From Gallaecimonas pentaromativorans (GTDB taxonomy: Bacteria; Pseudomonadota; Gammaproteobacteria; Enterobacterales; Gallaecimonadaceae): a stretch of 64,000 bases of DNA. Below, in pieces: positions 43,284 through 52,722 of this stretch. The notes under the pieces were generated by a model, which saw only the letters and a list, made by a program, of their open reading frames with translations, ran no database searches and had not been told where the DNA came from. Location: NCBI RefSeq assembly GCF_003751625.1, contig NZ_RJUL01000009.1:114079-178078 (forward strand). The letters run 5' to 3'. The position numbers and the translations under genes were made by a program. The first letter of the stretch is position 1. Every line of letters starts with the position of its first letter.

Positions 43284-43316
43284 ACCTCACCCCCCAAATA
43301 ATTATCGTTATTTTTT

Positions 43317-43382
43317 GCATAACGTTTGAATTCACCGGACTGCGCGGCTTTTGCGCAGGTCCGGTGGAATGATGGGTTAGGC
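43317..43382 (-). other. Integron attC recombination site
   Basis: On the minus strand this 66-nt site reads GCCTAAC (R'') ... GTTATGC (R'). Between them CATTCCACCGGAC and GTCCGGTGAAT pair with one extra base, and an inner TGCGC/GCGCA stem closes a small loop. This is the folded attC form with an extrahelical base. It begins 2 nt after the stop of the 43385-43906 gene, in the correct orientation for that gene. Confidence 0.88.
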
Positions 43383-43384
43383 AG

Positions 43385-43906
43385 CTACTTACCACTCGGC
43401 CGAAAATACACGGTGATGTCATGACCAAGACCGGTGGGCCAAACTGAGTACTTAACCTCGGTAGTCCATTCGCCGGACACCCATTTTCGAGATGTTCCTT
43501 GACGGATAGCATTCTGTAGCCCTTGGGGCTCTGCACCAAGAATCTTTGTGGAGATGGAACTGGCGACACGTGCGAGTTCAGCATGTGCCTTTGCTTTTTC
43601 CCGGACGTTGTTGACATTGAGGATAAGGGAAATCCGCATGAGCTTCGCGGGGCTGTCGAACTCCCCCATTGAATAAAAGGCAAGGTTGTTTTTCAGGCCG
43701 TTTCTTCCCGGAGTGGGGGTAACGTCCGTCATATTGCTTGCGCACCCTCCTGTGTTGGGGTTGTAGCCACGTGAAGGGTACCCAAGATCCACCGCAAGAT
43801 TGCAGAAGGTCTTGGGATGAGCTGACGGCAAAAGTGGTGCTGCTTGAGCTGTAGAGAAAGCTACCGCAGAGCACAAGAACACGACTAGACGTGATTGAAA
43901 TGCCAT
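43385..43906 (-). CDS. Small secreted protein of an integron cassette, function unknown
   Basis: The protein has 173 residues, with a signal peptide (AFQSRLVVFLCSAVAFSTAQA) and a mature domain with two Cys near its start (HPKTFCNLAVDLGYP, NTGGCASNMTDV). It then has KLMRISLILNVNNVREKAKAHAELARVA and a C-terminal VKYSVWPTGLGHDITVYFRPSGK. I do not recognise the family; a DUF6030-type relation is possible but unverified. ATG 43906 follows a perfect AGGAGGAGT; the longer frame upstream has no such site. The gene is bounded by attC core sites on both sides, so the whole 638-bp cassette (about 43323-43960) can be drawn. Confidence 0.75.
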   Translation of the reverse strand: MAFQSRLVVFLCSAVAFSTAQAAPLLPSAHPKTFCNLAVDLGYPSRGYNPNTGGCASNMTDVTPTPGRNGLKNNLAFYSMGEFDSPAKLMRISLILNVNNVREKAKAHAELARVASSISTKILGAEPQGLQNAIRQGTSRKWVSGEWTTEVKYSVWPTGLGHDITVYFRPSGK

Positions 43907-44114
43907 TACTCCTCCTATCTGTGATCGGCGTCGCATACCGGCTGTGCTGGAGCTGCCCAACGCTTTGCTAAGCGGCAATAAAATAGCTGGCCAAAATTAG
44001 CGAGGAACGAGCAAAAGCCAGCTGTTTTTTGTCCGTTTAAGCAACTTGTATGGTTGATTCTGCTTGAAAACGGGTAAATTGGAGGCCCACCCTCAACGGC
44101 CATTGAGGGCCTTT

Positions 44115-45205
<1,091 letters not shown>

Positions 45206-45233
45206 TTCATTGACAGAACGCCACAGTCACTTG

Positions 45234-46445
45234 TTAGTTTTCAGTGTCTGAGCCAGTTTCCTCATCAGCACTTGGTTTAGATATTACCTTTTCAGCGATT
45301 TTAGCAGCTGAATTACCGGCTAAAATATTAGCGTTCATTGCAGCGAGTTTAGCTGCTGAATTACCACCTAATATATTAGCATTCATTGCAGCGATTTTAG
45401 CAGCTGAATTACCGCCTAAAATATTAGCGTTCATTGAGGCGATTTTTTCAGCGGCTGAATTTATATTTTGACTATATGCTCTTATTGCAGTTGCTTTTGC
45501 AATTAATCGTTCTGTAGCAGAAAGATTACTTTCATTATATATTCGAGTTTGAGAGTTAGCCCTTAACTTCTGGATCTCACTGCTTAGCTTATTGACCTTA
45601 CTATCTTTGTTTTTACTCTTATTTTTCTCATTAGATAATTCAGATGCTAGCTCTTCTATCTTTGAAAGATGAAGTTCTTGCGCTCTATTAATCTCATCTA
45701 TTTTAAGTTCTTGAATGTTAATTTCTGATGTTAAGTTTCTAACAAATGATCCCATCTCATCAGCACTTCCTGCCATACAATTGAAAATAGTTAAAAAATA
45801 AGAAATTAATTCATTATTTGAAAAGTTTGGGTAACGTATTTTATGATCAATTTCACTCCAGCCTTCTTCAAAAATTGTTCTGACTTGAATTTCAGAAAAT
45901 ACTTTATTTAAAGTTGGCTGTGTAGATATAACATAATGAATAGAACGATAGCCTGCAGGGTGATTTTTAACTTCACAAGAGTTGGCTTTATAGCTTTCAA
46001 CAATTTCCCCTTCGTCACCTGAGCGAATGTATGCGACGGGCGCTTCTTCGTTTTTCCAATGTGCTAAAATATGCTCTTGAATATTCACCCATTCATATTT
46101 GAATAGATGCAGAACTCTGACTCCAATTAAATCTGTTATTATTTCTGTATAGTTTTTAGTGTTTATCGTTAGATATTTTTCACTTCCAAGAACACGCTTT
46201 CGGACAATTTTTTCAATTAAATGCACAGGATCTTTTACCCTCCACCGTACAGAGTGTACCTGTGGGCATTTTTGTAAAATTTTAGCTAAATAGCTGGCTG
46301 TGTCATCTAAGCTTGTGACTTTAGCTGCATGATCTAATGCTATAGCCTTCAGCTCATCAAATTCTATTGCAGCTTTCTCCCAGTCCTCACGAGTAATTCG
46401 GTTATTTTCTAAAAAAAACTCTAATGATAAGTCCACAATACTCAA
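45234..46445 (-). CDS. RelA/SpoT-type alarmone synthetase with coiled coil and C-terminal repeats, integron cassette gene
   Basis: This 403-residue protein has no HD hydrolase domain. The synthetase domain (about 60-206) keeps the key motifs: RWRVKDPVHLIEKIVRKR, DLIGVRVLHLF with the metal Asp, HPAGYRSIHYVIS, and EIQVRTIFEEGWSEIDHKIRY with the catalytic Glu. A coiled coil (about 240-300) follows, then four copies of a 16-residue unit (NSAAKIAAMNANILGG, about 329-385) and an acidic tail. It starts at TTG 46445 behind AAGGGAG. It is A+T-rich and ends inside its own attC. Small alarmone synthetases of this kind act as stress factors or as toxins in anti-phage systems; that role here is inference. 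Activity (ppGpp, ppApp or tRNA pyrophosphorylation) is not decidable from sequence. Confidence 0.85.
   Translation of the reverse strand: MSIVDLSLEFFLENNRITREDWEKAAIEFDELKAIALDHAAKVTSLDDTASYLAKILQKCPQVHSVRWRVKDPVHLIEKIVRKRVLGSEKYLTINTKNYTEIITDLIGVRVLHLFKYEWVNIQEHILAHWKNEEAPVAYIRSGDEGEIVESYKANSCEVKNHPAGYRSIHYVISTQPTLNKVFSEIQVRTIFEEGWSEIDHKIRYPNFSNNELISYFLTIFNCMAGSADEMGSFVRNLTSEINIQELKIDEINRAQELHLSKIEELASELSNEKNKSKNKDSKVNKLSSEIQKLRANSQTRIYNESNLSATERLIAKATAIRAYSQNINSAAEKIASMNANILGGNSAAKIAAMNANILGGNSAAKLAAMNANILAGNSAAKIAEKVISKPSADEETGSDTEN
45291..45465. repeat. 48-bp tandem repeat inside the alarmone-synthetase gene
   Basis: The repeat starts GCTGAATTACC at 45307, 45355 and 45403 (48-bp steps), with a fourth unit at 45454 that has 3 extra bases. 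It encodes the 16-residue C-terminal repeat in frame. Copy number can change by slippage without breaking the frame. Confidence 0.85.
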
Positions 46446-46461
46446 AACTATCTCCCTTGAA

Positions 46462-46468
46462 AACTAAC
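46462..46468 (-). other. Integron core recombination site at the start of the alarmone-synthetase cassette
   Basis: On the minus strand this is G-TTAGTT, the complement of the R'' sequence AACTAAC at the other end of the same cassette. The match extends to 12 bp (GAAAACTAACAA at 46459-46470 against TTGTTAGTTTTC at 45231-45242), as expected because both derive from one attC in the circular cassette. Confidence 0.65.
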
Positions 46469-47282
46469 AATAGTTATGAGGCCGGCTCGTTTTCACTCAT
46501 CAGATCACTTGGAGTGTCGGTTTTAACAATCTGATTTTCCTAACGATACCTGCGACCCCATCAATCACCCTGCGTGAAAACGAGCCGGCTTCTTTTGCTG
46601 ATCGAACCGGCTTCACACCCTGAAGTCTGACCAAAAAAAATCCAATATAATCAGTGATTTATCTAGCGCCTGGCGGGATAACGGAGCCTGACATCCGTAA
46701 TAAAGGTGCCTAATTTCCACGGCACGCCTGGATATACTGTATGCCCACCCAAAAACCTGAACGAAACTGCGTACCCAACAAGAATCTGCCGAGCTCGCTG
46801 GTTTAGGGCTCTTGGAGCCCATTTCAGTGGAGCGCCTTACCGCCGGGAGTGTGAGCTGGCACGAGGCATGGATGCCGAGTGAGCGGAAGATGCGTCGGGA
46901 CACGCATGTGTAGCGGTCAGCGGCAAACGACCAGAGGGAAGGACGTCGCGTAACGCCAGGGCGGTGCCTTTGGGTACTTTGTGCGAAAACAAAGTACCTG
47001 CCTGCCGGGGCGAGTCCCGGCGATAACAGCATTCGAAGGAAGCTACGATATCTAGGCAAAAACTTACGCTACCGCCCCTGGGTTACAGCTCCCAAACCGC
47101 TGATAGCATCCTTGTCATCAACCAAACCGCCCATAATCGCAGGTCTATTGAAAATCTATTCCGGCAGAACCGCGACTGAAACCCCAGCCTAACCCACTGA
47201 CACTATTCAGTAAATAACCCAATACCGATAGACAAAGCCCCCTTGCTACAATCGCCACCGCGCCACCAAAGCAACACAAAAG
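46469..47282. other. Noncoding accessory DNA with large inverted repeats
   Basis: No integron integrase or other gene is supported in these 814 bases. GCCGGCTCGTTTTCAC (46481-46496) and its exact complement at 46574-46589 form a 16-bp stem with a 77-nt loop. GTACTTTGT-GCGAAA-ACAAAGTAC at 46974-46997 is a 9-bp hairpin. The stretch 46850-47010 has the look of sequence repeated in marine gammaproteobacterial genomes. An open minus-strand frame at 46613-47059 has no ribosome site and I do not call it. mscS lies beyond. Confidence 0.5.
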
Positions 47283-48599
47283 CTAAGACTTCCCAAAGCC
47301 TTCGTTAAGCACCCTGACTTCCCGTTGCGGGAAGGGAATTTCAAAGCCGTGTTCTTGCAGGGCTTCGAGGATCATCAGCAGCAAGTCGCCCCCTACCCGG
47401 TTTTTGCCGTCGTCGATGCCGTACATCCAAAACTCCACAAACATATTGATGCCCGAGTCGCCGAAGCTGTCGATTTCGCAATCGGGCCTTTCTTCTATAG
47501 GCAGCTCCTCGCCGCTCAGCACCTTGGGATGGGAGGCCACTACCACTTTGACTATCTCCACCAGTTTGCGAATGTCCGAGCGGTAAGCCACCGAAAAATC
47601 CACCCGGTAGCGCTGCTTCTTATTCTTGTGGGTCCAGTTGGTAAAACTCTCGGTCATGAACTTTTCGTTGGGGACCATGATGTCTTTGCCATCGAAGGTC
47701 TCCAAGGTGGTGGAGCGCAAGGTTAGCTCGCGCACTATGCCGGTGCGCCCGTCGGCCAGCTCGATGTAGTCGTTAACGCTGATGGAGCGGTCCAGCAGGA
47801 TGATGATGCCGGAGATAAAGTTCGAGGCGATGGCTTGCAACCCAAAGCCAAGGCCAACGCCAAGGGCGCCGCCAAATACCGCCAGCGCGGTGAGGTTGAT
47901 GCCCATCACTTGCAGCAGCATCAAAAAGATAAGGAGGAAGATGGCCACCTGCAGCAGCTTGGCTGCCACTTCGCGGGTGCGAAAATCGAGCTTTTCCTGG
48001 CGGCGGATGATCTCCTGGCCGGTGCTGGTTGACACCCTTCCAAGCCAAAACAGCAGCGAGCCAAACAGCACCACCCGCACCACCCCGTAGGCGGAGACTT
48101 CGATATTGCCGACCTTGACGGCAATGGCATCGAGAATGTCGATAAGCGGCGCCAGGGCGTCAATAAGGTGCAGGAAGATAAGAGGCAGGCCAATCCAGCG
48201 AAACACAAAGGCGATAAAGTCGCTGCGCACGTGGTCGCGGATAAGGGCGTTAAACACCAGCAGCATGGCCAGCAGCAATGCCGCGCGCACCAGCCAGGAA
48301 TGGCCCAGCCACTGCTGGCTGACGGTGACAAAAATGCTGAGTGCCAAAATGGCCAACAGCGGAAAGAACAGGTTGCCAAGCTTAGCGGTGAGCCGCCGCA
48401 AGGGCCCTGAGGCCGCCTCCCCTGCCGGCAGCTCGGCAAAGAGCGGCAACAGCTTTCGAAGGCGCCTTGCCAGGAAGAACGAGAGCGCGAAGATCACCAG
48501 TACCAAAGCAAGCTGGGCGTAGGTGCTGGTCATCAAGAGGTTCTCGACCACCTTGTTGCCTACCTCGGCCAGCATCTTGTTGAGCGCTGCAAAATCCAC
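47283..48599 (-). CDS. MscS-family mechanosensitive channel
   Basis: This protein has about 438 residues and four to five N-terminal membrane helices. The pore-lining TM3 segment is ALAVFGGALGVGLGFGLQAIASNFISGIIILLDRSISVNDYIEL, followed by the beta domain (GRTGIVRELTLRSTTLETFDGKDIMVPNEKF) and the C-terminal alpha/beta domain. It opens under membrane tension to release solutes at osmotic downshock. GTG 48599 is chosen for its GGGGGTGACC site; TTG 48611, GTG 48605 and ATG 48575 are alternatives. It marks the right end of the island. Confidence 0.9.
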   Translation of the reverse strand: MDFAALNKMLAEVGNKVVENLLMTSTYAQLALVLVIFALSFFLARRLRKLLPLFAELPAGEAASGPLRRLTAKLGNLFFPLLAILALSIFVTVSQQWLGHSWLVRAALLLAMLLVFNALIRDHVRSDFIAFVFRWIGLPLIFLHLIDALAPLIDILDAIAVKVGNIEVSAYGVVRVVLFGSLLFWLGRVSTSTGQEIIRRQEKLDFRTREVAAKLLQVAIFLLIFLMLLQVMGINLTALAVFGGALGVGLGFGLQAIASNFISGIIILLDRSISVNDYIELADGRTGIVRELTLRSTTLETFDGKDIMVPNEKFMTESFTNWTHKNKKQRYRVDFSVAYRSDIRKLVEIVKVVVASHPKVLSGEELPIEERPDCEIDSFGDSGINMFVEFWMYGIDDGKNRVGGDLLLMILEALQEHGFEIPFPQREVRVLNEGFGKS

Positions 48600-48686
48600 G
48601 GTCACCCCCAACGGCGCGTCACATAGGCCAAACCTTTGACAGGTTATAGAAGTTGCCTACCCCGGCTGCCAGTTTGCGCCAGCCAT

Positions 48687-48712
48687 AAAAAAACCCGGCC
48701 GGGGCCGGGTTT
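48687..48712 (-). terminator. Terminator of the DUF885 gene
   Basis: AACCCGGCC-GG-GGCCGGGTT stem, followed on the minus strand by TTTTTTTAT, about 16 nt after the stop at 48728. Confidence 0.88.
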
Positions 48713-48727
48713 GTCGGTAACGCGGGG

Positions 48728-50455
48728 TTACAGGTATTTGGGTACGAAGTCTTCCAGCACCGCTTTTTTGAGCAATTTGGGCGGCAATAAGCCCTGGGCC
48801 AGGATGAAATCGTGGAAGGCCTGCTGGTTGAACTTGTCTTTGAGTTTCAGCTCCACTTCGGTGCGCAGCTGGCGAAGCTCCATGTAGCCGTAGTAGTAGC
48901 TGGTAGCTTGGCCCGGCATGCGGAAGGTGTAGCGGTCGACTTCGGCGTCGGCAAAAGGCTCGGAGAGGCCTACGTCTTGCACCAGCACTCGCTTGGCATC
49001 GGCCGGGGAGATCATGCCCAGGTTCAGCATCGGGTCGAGGAAGGCGCGGGCCGCCCGTTGCAGGCGGGCCTGCAAGGAGAACAGCTGGCCGTCCAGCGGC
49101 AGGTACTGCTTCATGATGGCCTCACTATACAGGGCCCAGCCTTCGGCGTTGGCGCTGTTAAAGGCGAAGATGGCGCGGGCCTGGGACACACCGTTTTCCA
49201 CCATGTTGGAAAATTGCAGCTCGTGGCCGGGGCGCGCTTCGTGGATGGTCAAGGTCCAGGAAAACGCCTTGGCGGTGAAGTCATCCTGCTTTTTACCGCC
49301 CGCATTGGGGTTATTGAGCGGCAGCACGAACTCGCCATATTCGCCAGTGTTGCCAATCAGGCGCGGCGGATTCATGTGCGGCGCTGGAATAGACGCCGAT
49401 TCGGCCTCGGAGGCCAGGCGTATATTGGCCTTGCGGTTAGGCAGGGTAACGATGTGGTGCTCGCGGACCATATCTTCGATGGCGGCCAGGCGCTTTTCAT
49501 AGAAAGGCAAAATGGCCTTGCCGGTGATTTGATCTTTTTTCAGCACCTTGAGCACATCGCGATAGTCGCTGCTTTTAAGGCCTTTTTGCTTGGCGATGAT
49601 GGCCGCCAGAGATTGCATTTCGTCGCGAATTTCGGCAAAGCCAAACAGCGCCCGCTGGATAAGCTCATCGGGAGCCATGTCGACGCCTACGTCTTTCAGA
49701 GCGTTGGCATAGAGGGCTTCTGGCAGCACAAAGCTGGTGCGGGCGCGAGGCTCAACCTTGGCTTTTAGCCAGGTGTCGTAGCTGGTCAGCTGCTCGGAGA
49801 GGGTCTTGTAGGCGTCTTGCCAGCCCGCGATGTGGTTGGCTTCAAACAGCTGCTTGATACCGGCCAGATACCGAGGGGTGTTGGCCAAGTCTTGGTCCAG
49901 CTCGCGCTGGTAAGGGCCAAGGAGTTTGGGGTTAGCCAGGCTCGCTTCGGTGTAGCTTTCGGCCTGGCTCACCAGGCTTGGCTTGCCAGCCAGGCCCACA
50001 TAGGCCTTGAGGCGCTCAACGGCGCGGGCTTTGCGCTCAGCGCTGTTGCGCTCGTCCAGCAGCACTTGCAGGCCCTGGAAGATGGTCTCGCCGAGGTTTT
50101 CATAAGGCAGCAGGGCATCGTGCTTGAGCTTGGCCGAGGCCAGGCTTTGCTCTACCGAGCCAATCATGATTCCTAAATCTTGTTTGACCCTGGGGTCGCT
50201 TTCCTTGGCCAGCTCGCCTTTGAGGCGCACCAGCAGCGCCTCGCCGTCTTTCATGGAAGCTTCATAAGCGGCTTGGCTTAGCACCTGGGCCTGGGTGTCG
50301 AATTGCTCCAACCCCAGCGAGGAGCCCATTTCCGGGCTGTATTTGGCCATTTCTTCCAGCACGGGCTGGGCATAGCTGTTGCTTTGGGTGACCCAAGCCG
50401 GCTCGGCAACGCCAAGGCAGCTGACCAGACTCAGGGCTAACAAGGATTTTTTCAC
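48728..50455 (-). CDS. DUF885 family secreted protein, putative metallopeptidase-like
   Basis: This 575-residue protein has a signal peptide (KKSLLALSLVSCLGVAEPA) and a long helical body. The core motif TIHEARPGHELQFSNM (HExxPGHE) is followed by FNSANAEGWALYSEAI, as in DUF885 proteins, which look like gluzincin-type peptidases with a distant Glu (EGWA). It is probably periplasmic; activity is unproven. The start is GTG 50455 with only a weak AAGAGA site, supported by the signal peptide. It is divergent from the TIGR00341 gene. Confidence 0.85.
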   Translation of the reverse strand: MKKSLLALSLVSCLGVAEPAWVTQSNSYAQPVLEEMAKYSPEMGSSLGLEQFDTQAQVLSQAAYEASMKDGEALLVRLKGELAKESDPRVKQDLGIMIGSVEQSLASAKLKHDALLPYENLGETIFQGLQVLLDERNSAERKARAVERLKAYVGLAGKPSLVSQAESYTEASLANPKLLGPYQRELDQDLANTPRYLAGIKQLFEANHIAGWQDAYKTLSEQLTSYDTWLKAKVEPRARTSFVLPEALYANALKDVGVDMAPDELIQRALFGFAEIRDEMQSLAAIIAKQKGLKSSDYRDVLKVLKKDQITGKAILPFYEKRLAAIEDMVREHHIVTLPNRKANIRLASEAESASIPAPHMNPPRLIGNTGEYGEFVLPLNNPNAGGKKQDDFTAKAFSWTLTIHEARPGHELQFSNMVENGVSQARAIFAFNSANAEGWALYSEAIMKQYLPLDGQLFSLQARLQRAARAFLDPMLNLGMISPADAKRVLVQDVGLSEPFADAEVDRYTFRMPGQATSYYYGYMELRQLRTEVELKLKDKFNQQAFHDFILAQGLLPPKLLKKAVLEDFVPKYL

Positions 50456-50592
50456 GGTTTTTATCTCTTGATATGTGGCTGGGCTTTCGCAGTAGTGTCG
50501 ACGTTATCAGGCTGTTTTAAAGAAGAAAACGTTAAGCTGAACCTAAAGTGTGATGAGATGTAACACCGCTGTGTTAGCCCAAGGAGAGGCCA

Positions 50593-51591
50593 ATGGCGCT
50601 ACGATTGATGACCCTGGTGGTGGCCACCGAGGCCAAAGCCAAGCTTGAGCAAATTCTTGAAGAGCGCGACTTGCGAGACTGCTGGCAAGAAGAAGACGAC
50701 GGCCACCTGCAAGTAAACATGGTGCTCAATGCCGACCAGGCCGAGCCCTTGATGGACGCCTTTTGTGACGCCTTCTCAGAGCAAAGTCCCTTTAAGCTCA
50801 TCCTGCTGCCGGTAGAAGCGGCCCTGCCCCACCCCGAAGAAGACGAAGATCAGCAACCAGAGGCCGAGCAACAAGAGCAGCAAAAGGCCGCCAACCGGGT
50901 CAGCCGCGACGAGCTTTACGACGAGGCCATCAGCGGCAGCCGCCTGGGCCGCAATTACCTGCTGATGGTGGTGCTGTCGGCCATCGTGGCGGCGGTGGGG
51001 CTGCTGCGTGACGATATCGCCATCATCATCGGCGCCATGGTGATAGCCCCTTTGCTGATGCCCAACATTGCCCTGAGCCTGGCCACCACCCTTGGGGATT
51101 TGGATTTGGGCAAAAAGGCGCTGCTGTGTAACGGCGCAGGCCTTGCCCTAGGCCTGGTGGTGGCGGCCGCCATTGGCCTGGTGATTGCGGTAGACCCCAG
51201 CATCAACGCCATTCACAGCCGCACCGAGGTGTCGCTGTCTGACTTGGTGCTGGCCCTTTGCGCCGGCGCAGCCGGCACCCTTGCCTTTACCGCCGGCCAG
51301 GCCGGCGCCGTTATCGGGGTAATGGTGGCGGTGGCGCTGATGCCGCCGCTGGTGGCTTGTGGCCTGTTGGCGGGGGGCGGCCACTGGGCCTTGGCCGGCA
51401 AGGCGGCGCTGCTGGTAGCCAGCAACCTGGTGTGTATAAACCTCGCCGGGGTGGGCACCTTTTTATTGCAAGGCCTTGGCCCGCGCCATTGGTGGCAAGA
51501 AGACAAGGTACGCAAGGCCAGCATCCGAGCCTTTGCCATCTGGGCGGTATTGCTGGTGGCCCTGGCGGCGCTGATTAAAACCCTGCTTTAA
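50593..51591 (+). CDS. TIGR00341/DUF389 family membrane protein
   Basis: This 332-residue protein has an N-terminal soluble domain (1-75), an acidic Glu/Gln-rich linker (PHPEEDEDQQPEAEQQEQQ), and then about eight membrane helices. The family block is SGSRLGRNYLLMVVLSAIVAAVGLLRDDIAIIIGAMVIAPLLMP. The function is unknown in all members. AAGGAGAGGCCA precedes the ATG. Its stop overlaps the convergent PH-domain gene by 4 nt. Confidence 0.85.
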   Translation: MALRLMTLVVATEAKAKLEQILEERDLRDCWQEEDDGHLQVNMVLNADQAEPLMDAFCDAFSEQSPFKLILLPVEAALPHPEEDEDQQPEAEQQEQQKAANRVSRDELYDEAISGSRLGRNYLLMVVLSAIVAAVGLLRDDIAIIIGAMVIAPLLMPNIALSLATTLGDLDLGKKALLCNGAGLALGLVVAAAIGLVIAVDPSINAIHSRTEVSLSDLVLALCAGAAGTLAFTAGQAGAVIGVMVAVALMPPLVACGLLAGGGHWALAGKAALLVASNLVCINLAGVGTFLLQGLGPRHWWQEDKVRKASIRAFAIWAVLLVALAALIKTLL

Positions 51592-51962
51592 AGCAGGTGG
51601 TTGGAGAGCGCCTTATACAGCTCGCGCACGTCATTGCCTTTACCCAGTTCGCGGCTGATGGGCTCGGGCTCTGAGCCCACCCACAGCTTTATCTCGGCAT
51701 CGAGGTCAAAATGCCCTGCAGTTTCAAGGGCATACTTGGTGATTTTGCTGTAGGGCACCGACAACACAAACTGCTTCTTGCCGGTCAGGCCTTGTTTGTC
51801 CAACAAGATGATGCGCTTGTCGGTAAACACGAACAGGTCTCGCACCAGTTGGTAGGCTTTGTCGATGCGCTCGCCGTCGGCCAGCAAGGGGCCAATCAGG
51901 GCGTCGATTTTCTCGCTGTTCACAGCAGAGCCCATTCCCAATAATCCTGACAACAATCCCAT
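51588..51962 (-). CDS. Bacterial PH-domain protein
   Basis: This 124-residue protein has a small beta-rich domain with the bPH pattern [47 protein letters not shown], ending in a helix ([13 protein letters not shown]). Such proteins are cytosolic and of unknown role, often stress-induced in Bacilli and gammaproteobacteria. AAGGAGAACCT precedes the ATG. It is a single gene, convergent with the TIGR00341 gene (4-nt overlap). Confidence 0.8.
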   Translation of the reverse strand: MGLLSGLLGMGSAVNSEKIDALIGPLLADGERIDKAYQLVRDLFVFTDKRIILLDKQGLTGKKQFVLSVPYSKITKYALETAGHFDLDAEIKLWVGSEPEPISRELGKGNDVRELYKALSNHLL

Positions 51963-52029
51963 AGGTTCTCCTTGGCCGGGCGGCGCTTCATATTGTGGTG
52001 ATTTGCGGGCTTTGTTAAACTACCGCGCC

Positions 52030-52049
52030 TTTAGCCACAGCTGGCTAAA
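52030..52049 (+). promoter_or_regulatory. Hairpin in the rplY leader
   Basis: TTTAGCCA-CAGC-TGGCTAAA, a perfect 8-bp stem 61 nt before rplY. It has no T tract, so it is not a terminator; it could be a protein-binding or mRNA-stabilising element. Confidence 0.4.
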
Positions 52050-52110
52050 GTCTGGGTTGGTTTCTTGGTCGCGGGAAGCCAACAACCTTACTTCTTTTTG
52101 GAGCAATACC

Positions 52111-52719
52111 ATGTCTTATATTTTTGAAGCAGAACTCCGCACAGACCTGGGGAAAGGTGCGAGCCGCCGCCTGCGTCGTGAGGACAAAGTGCCTGCTATC
52201 GTTTACGGTGCCGATAAAGAGCCGGTTTCCATCGCCGTTGAGCACAACAAAATCATCGAAGCGCAAGCTGACGAAGGTTTCTACACCCATATCCTGACCC
52301 TGAACATCGCCGGTGAAAAAACCGAAGTTCTGGTTAAGGACATGCAACGTCACCCCTACAAGCCGAAAGTCACCCACATCGACTTCCTGCGCGTTGACGC
52401 TTCTCACAAAGTTGTGACCAAGATCCCTCTGCACTTCGTTGGCGAAGACATCGCCACCAAGAAAGGCGGCGTGATCGCTCACCAAACCACTGAAGTTGAA
52501 ATCAGCTGTCTGCCTAAAGATCTGCCTGAGTTCATCGAAGTGAACGCTGCCGTACTGGAAGTTGGCGACACCCTGCACCTGTCCAACCTGGCCGTGCCTA
52601 AAGGCGTTGTTCTGGTTGAACTGAGCAAAGGTGAAAGCCACGACCAAGCCGTTGTTTCTCTGAACGCGCCTAAAGGCGCCGCTTCTGAAGACAGCGCCGA
52701 AGAGGCTGCAGCTGAGTAA
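52111..52719 (+). CDS. rplY: 50S ribosomal protein L25/general stress protein Ctc
   Basis: This 202-residue two-domain form (CTC type) has the N-terminal 5S rRNA-binding domain ([28 protein letters not shown]...[23 protein letters not shown]). The C-terminal TL5-like domain ends in an acidic Glu/Ala tail. The start at 52111 has GGAGCAATACC; the frame is open far upstream but only through noncoding DNA. It forms the conserved string rplY-pth-ychF, with pth 3 nt downstream. Confidence 0.96.
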   Translation: MSYIFEAELRTDLGKGASRRLRREDKVPAIVYGADKEPVSIAVEHNKIIEAQADEGFYTHILTLNIAGEKTEVLVKDMQRHPYKPKVTHIDFLRVDASHKVVTKIPLHFVGEDIATKKGGVIAHQTTEVEISCLPKDLPEFIEVNAAVLEVGDTLHLSNLAVPKGVVLVELSKGESHDQAVVSLNAPKGAASEDSAEEAAAE

Positions 52720-52722
52720 AGC

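Noticed and set aside
43317-43382. The 66-nt attC as a simple intrinsic terminator
   Set aside because: No U tract on either strand, and the GCCTAAC/GTTATGC boxes and extra base in the stem match attC layout.
46469-46600. The 16-bp inverted repeat as an attC of an upstream cassette
   Set aside because: It is one long uninterrupted stem without the two boxes and spacer, and no GTTRRRY lies at the right place.
46613-47059. 148-codon minus-strand frame at the island edge
   Set aside because: Low-complexity Ser/Arg composition, no ribosome site, and it runs through hairpins in sequence that looks repetitive.
51859-52110. Extended N-terminus of rplY
   Set aside because: The conserved L25 start and a ribosome site are at 52111; the extension overlaps the PH-domain gene and the leader hairpin.
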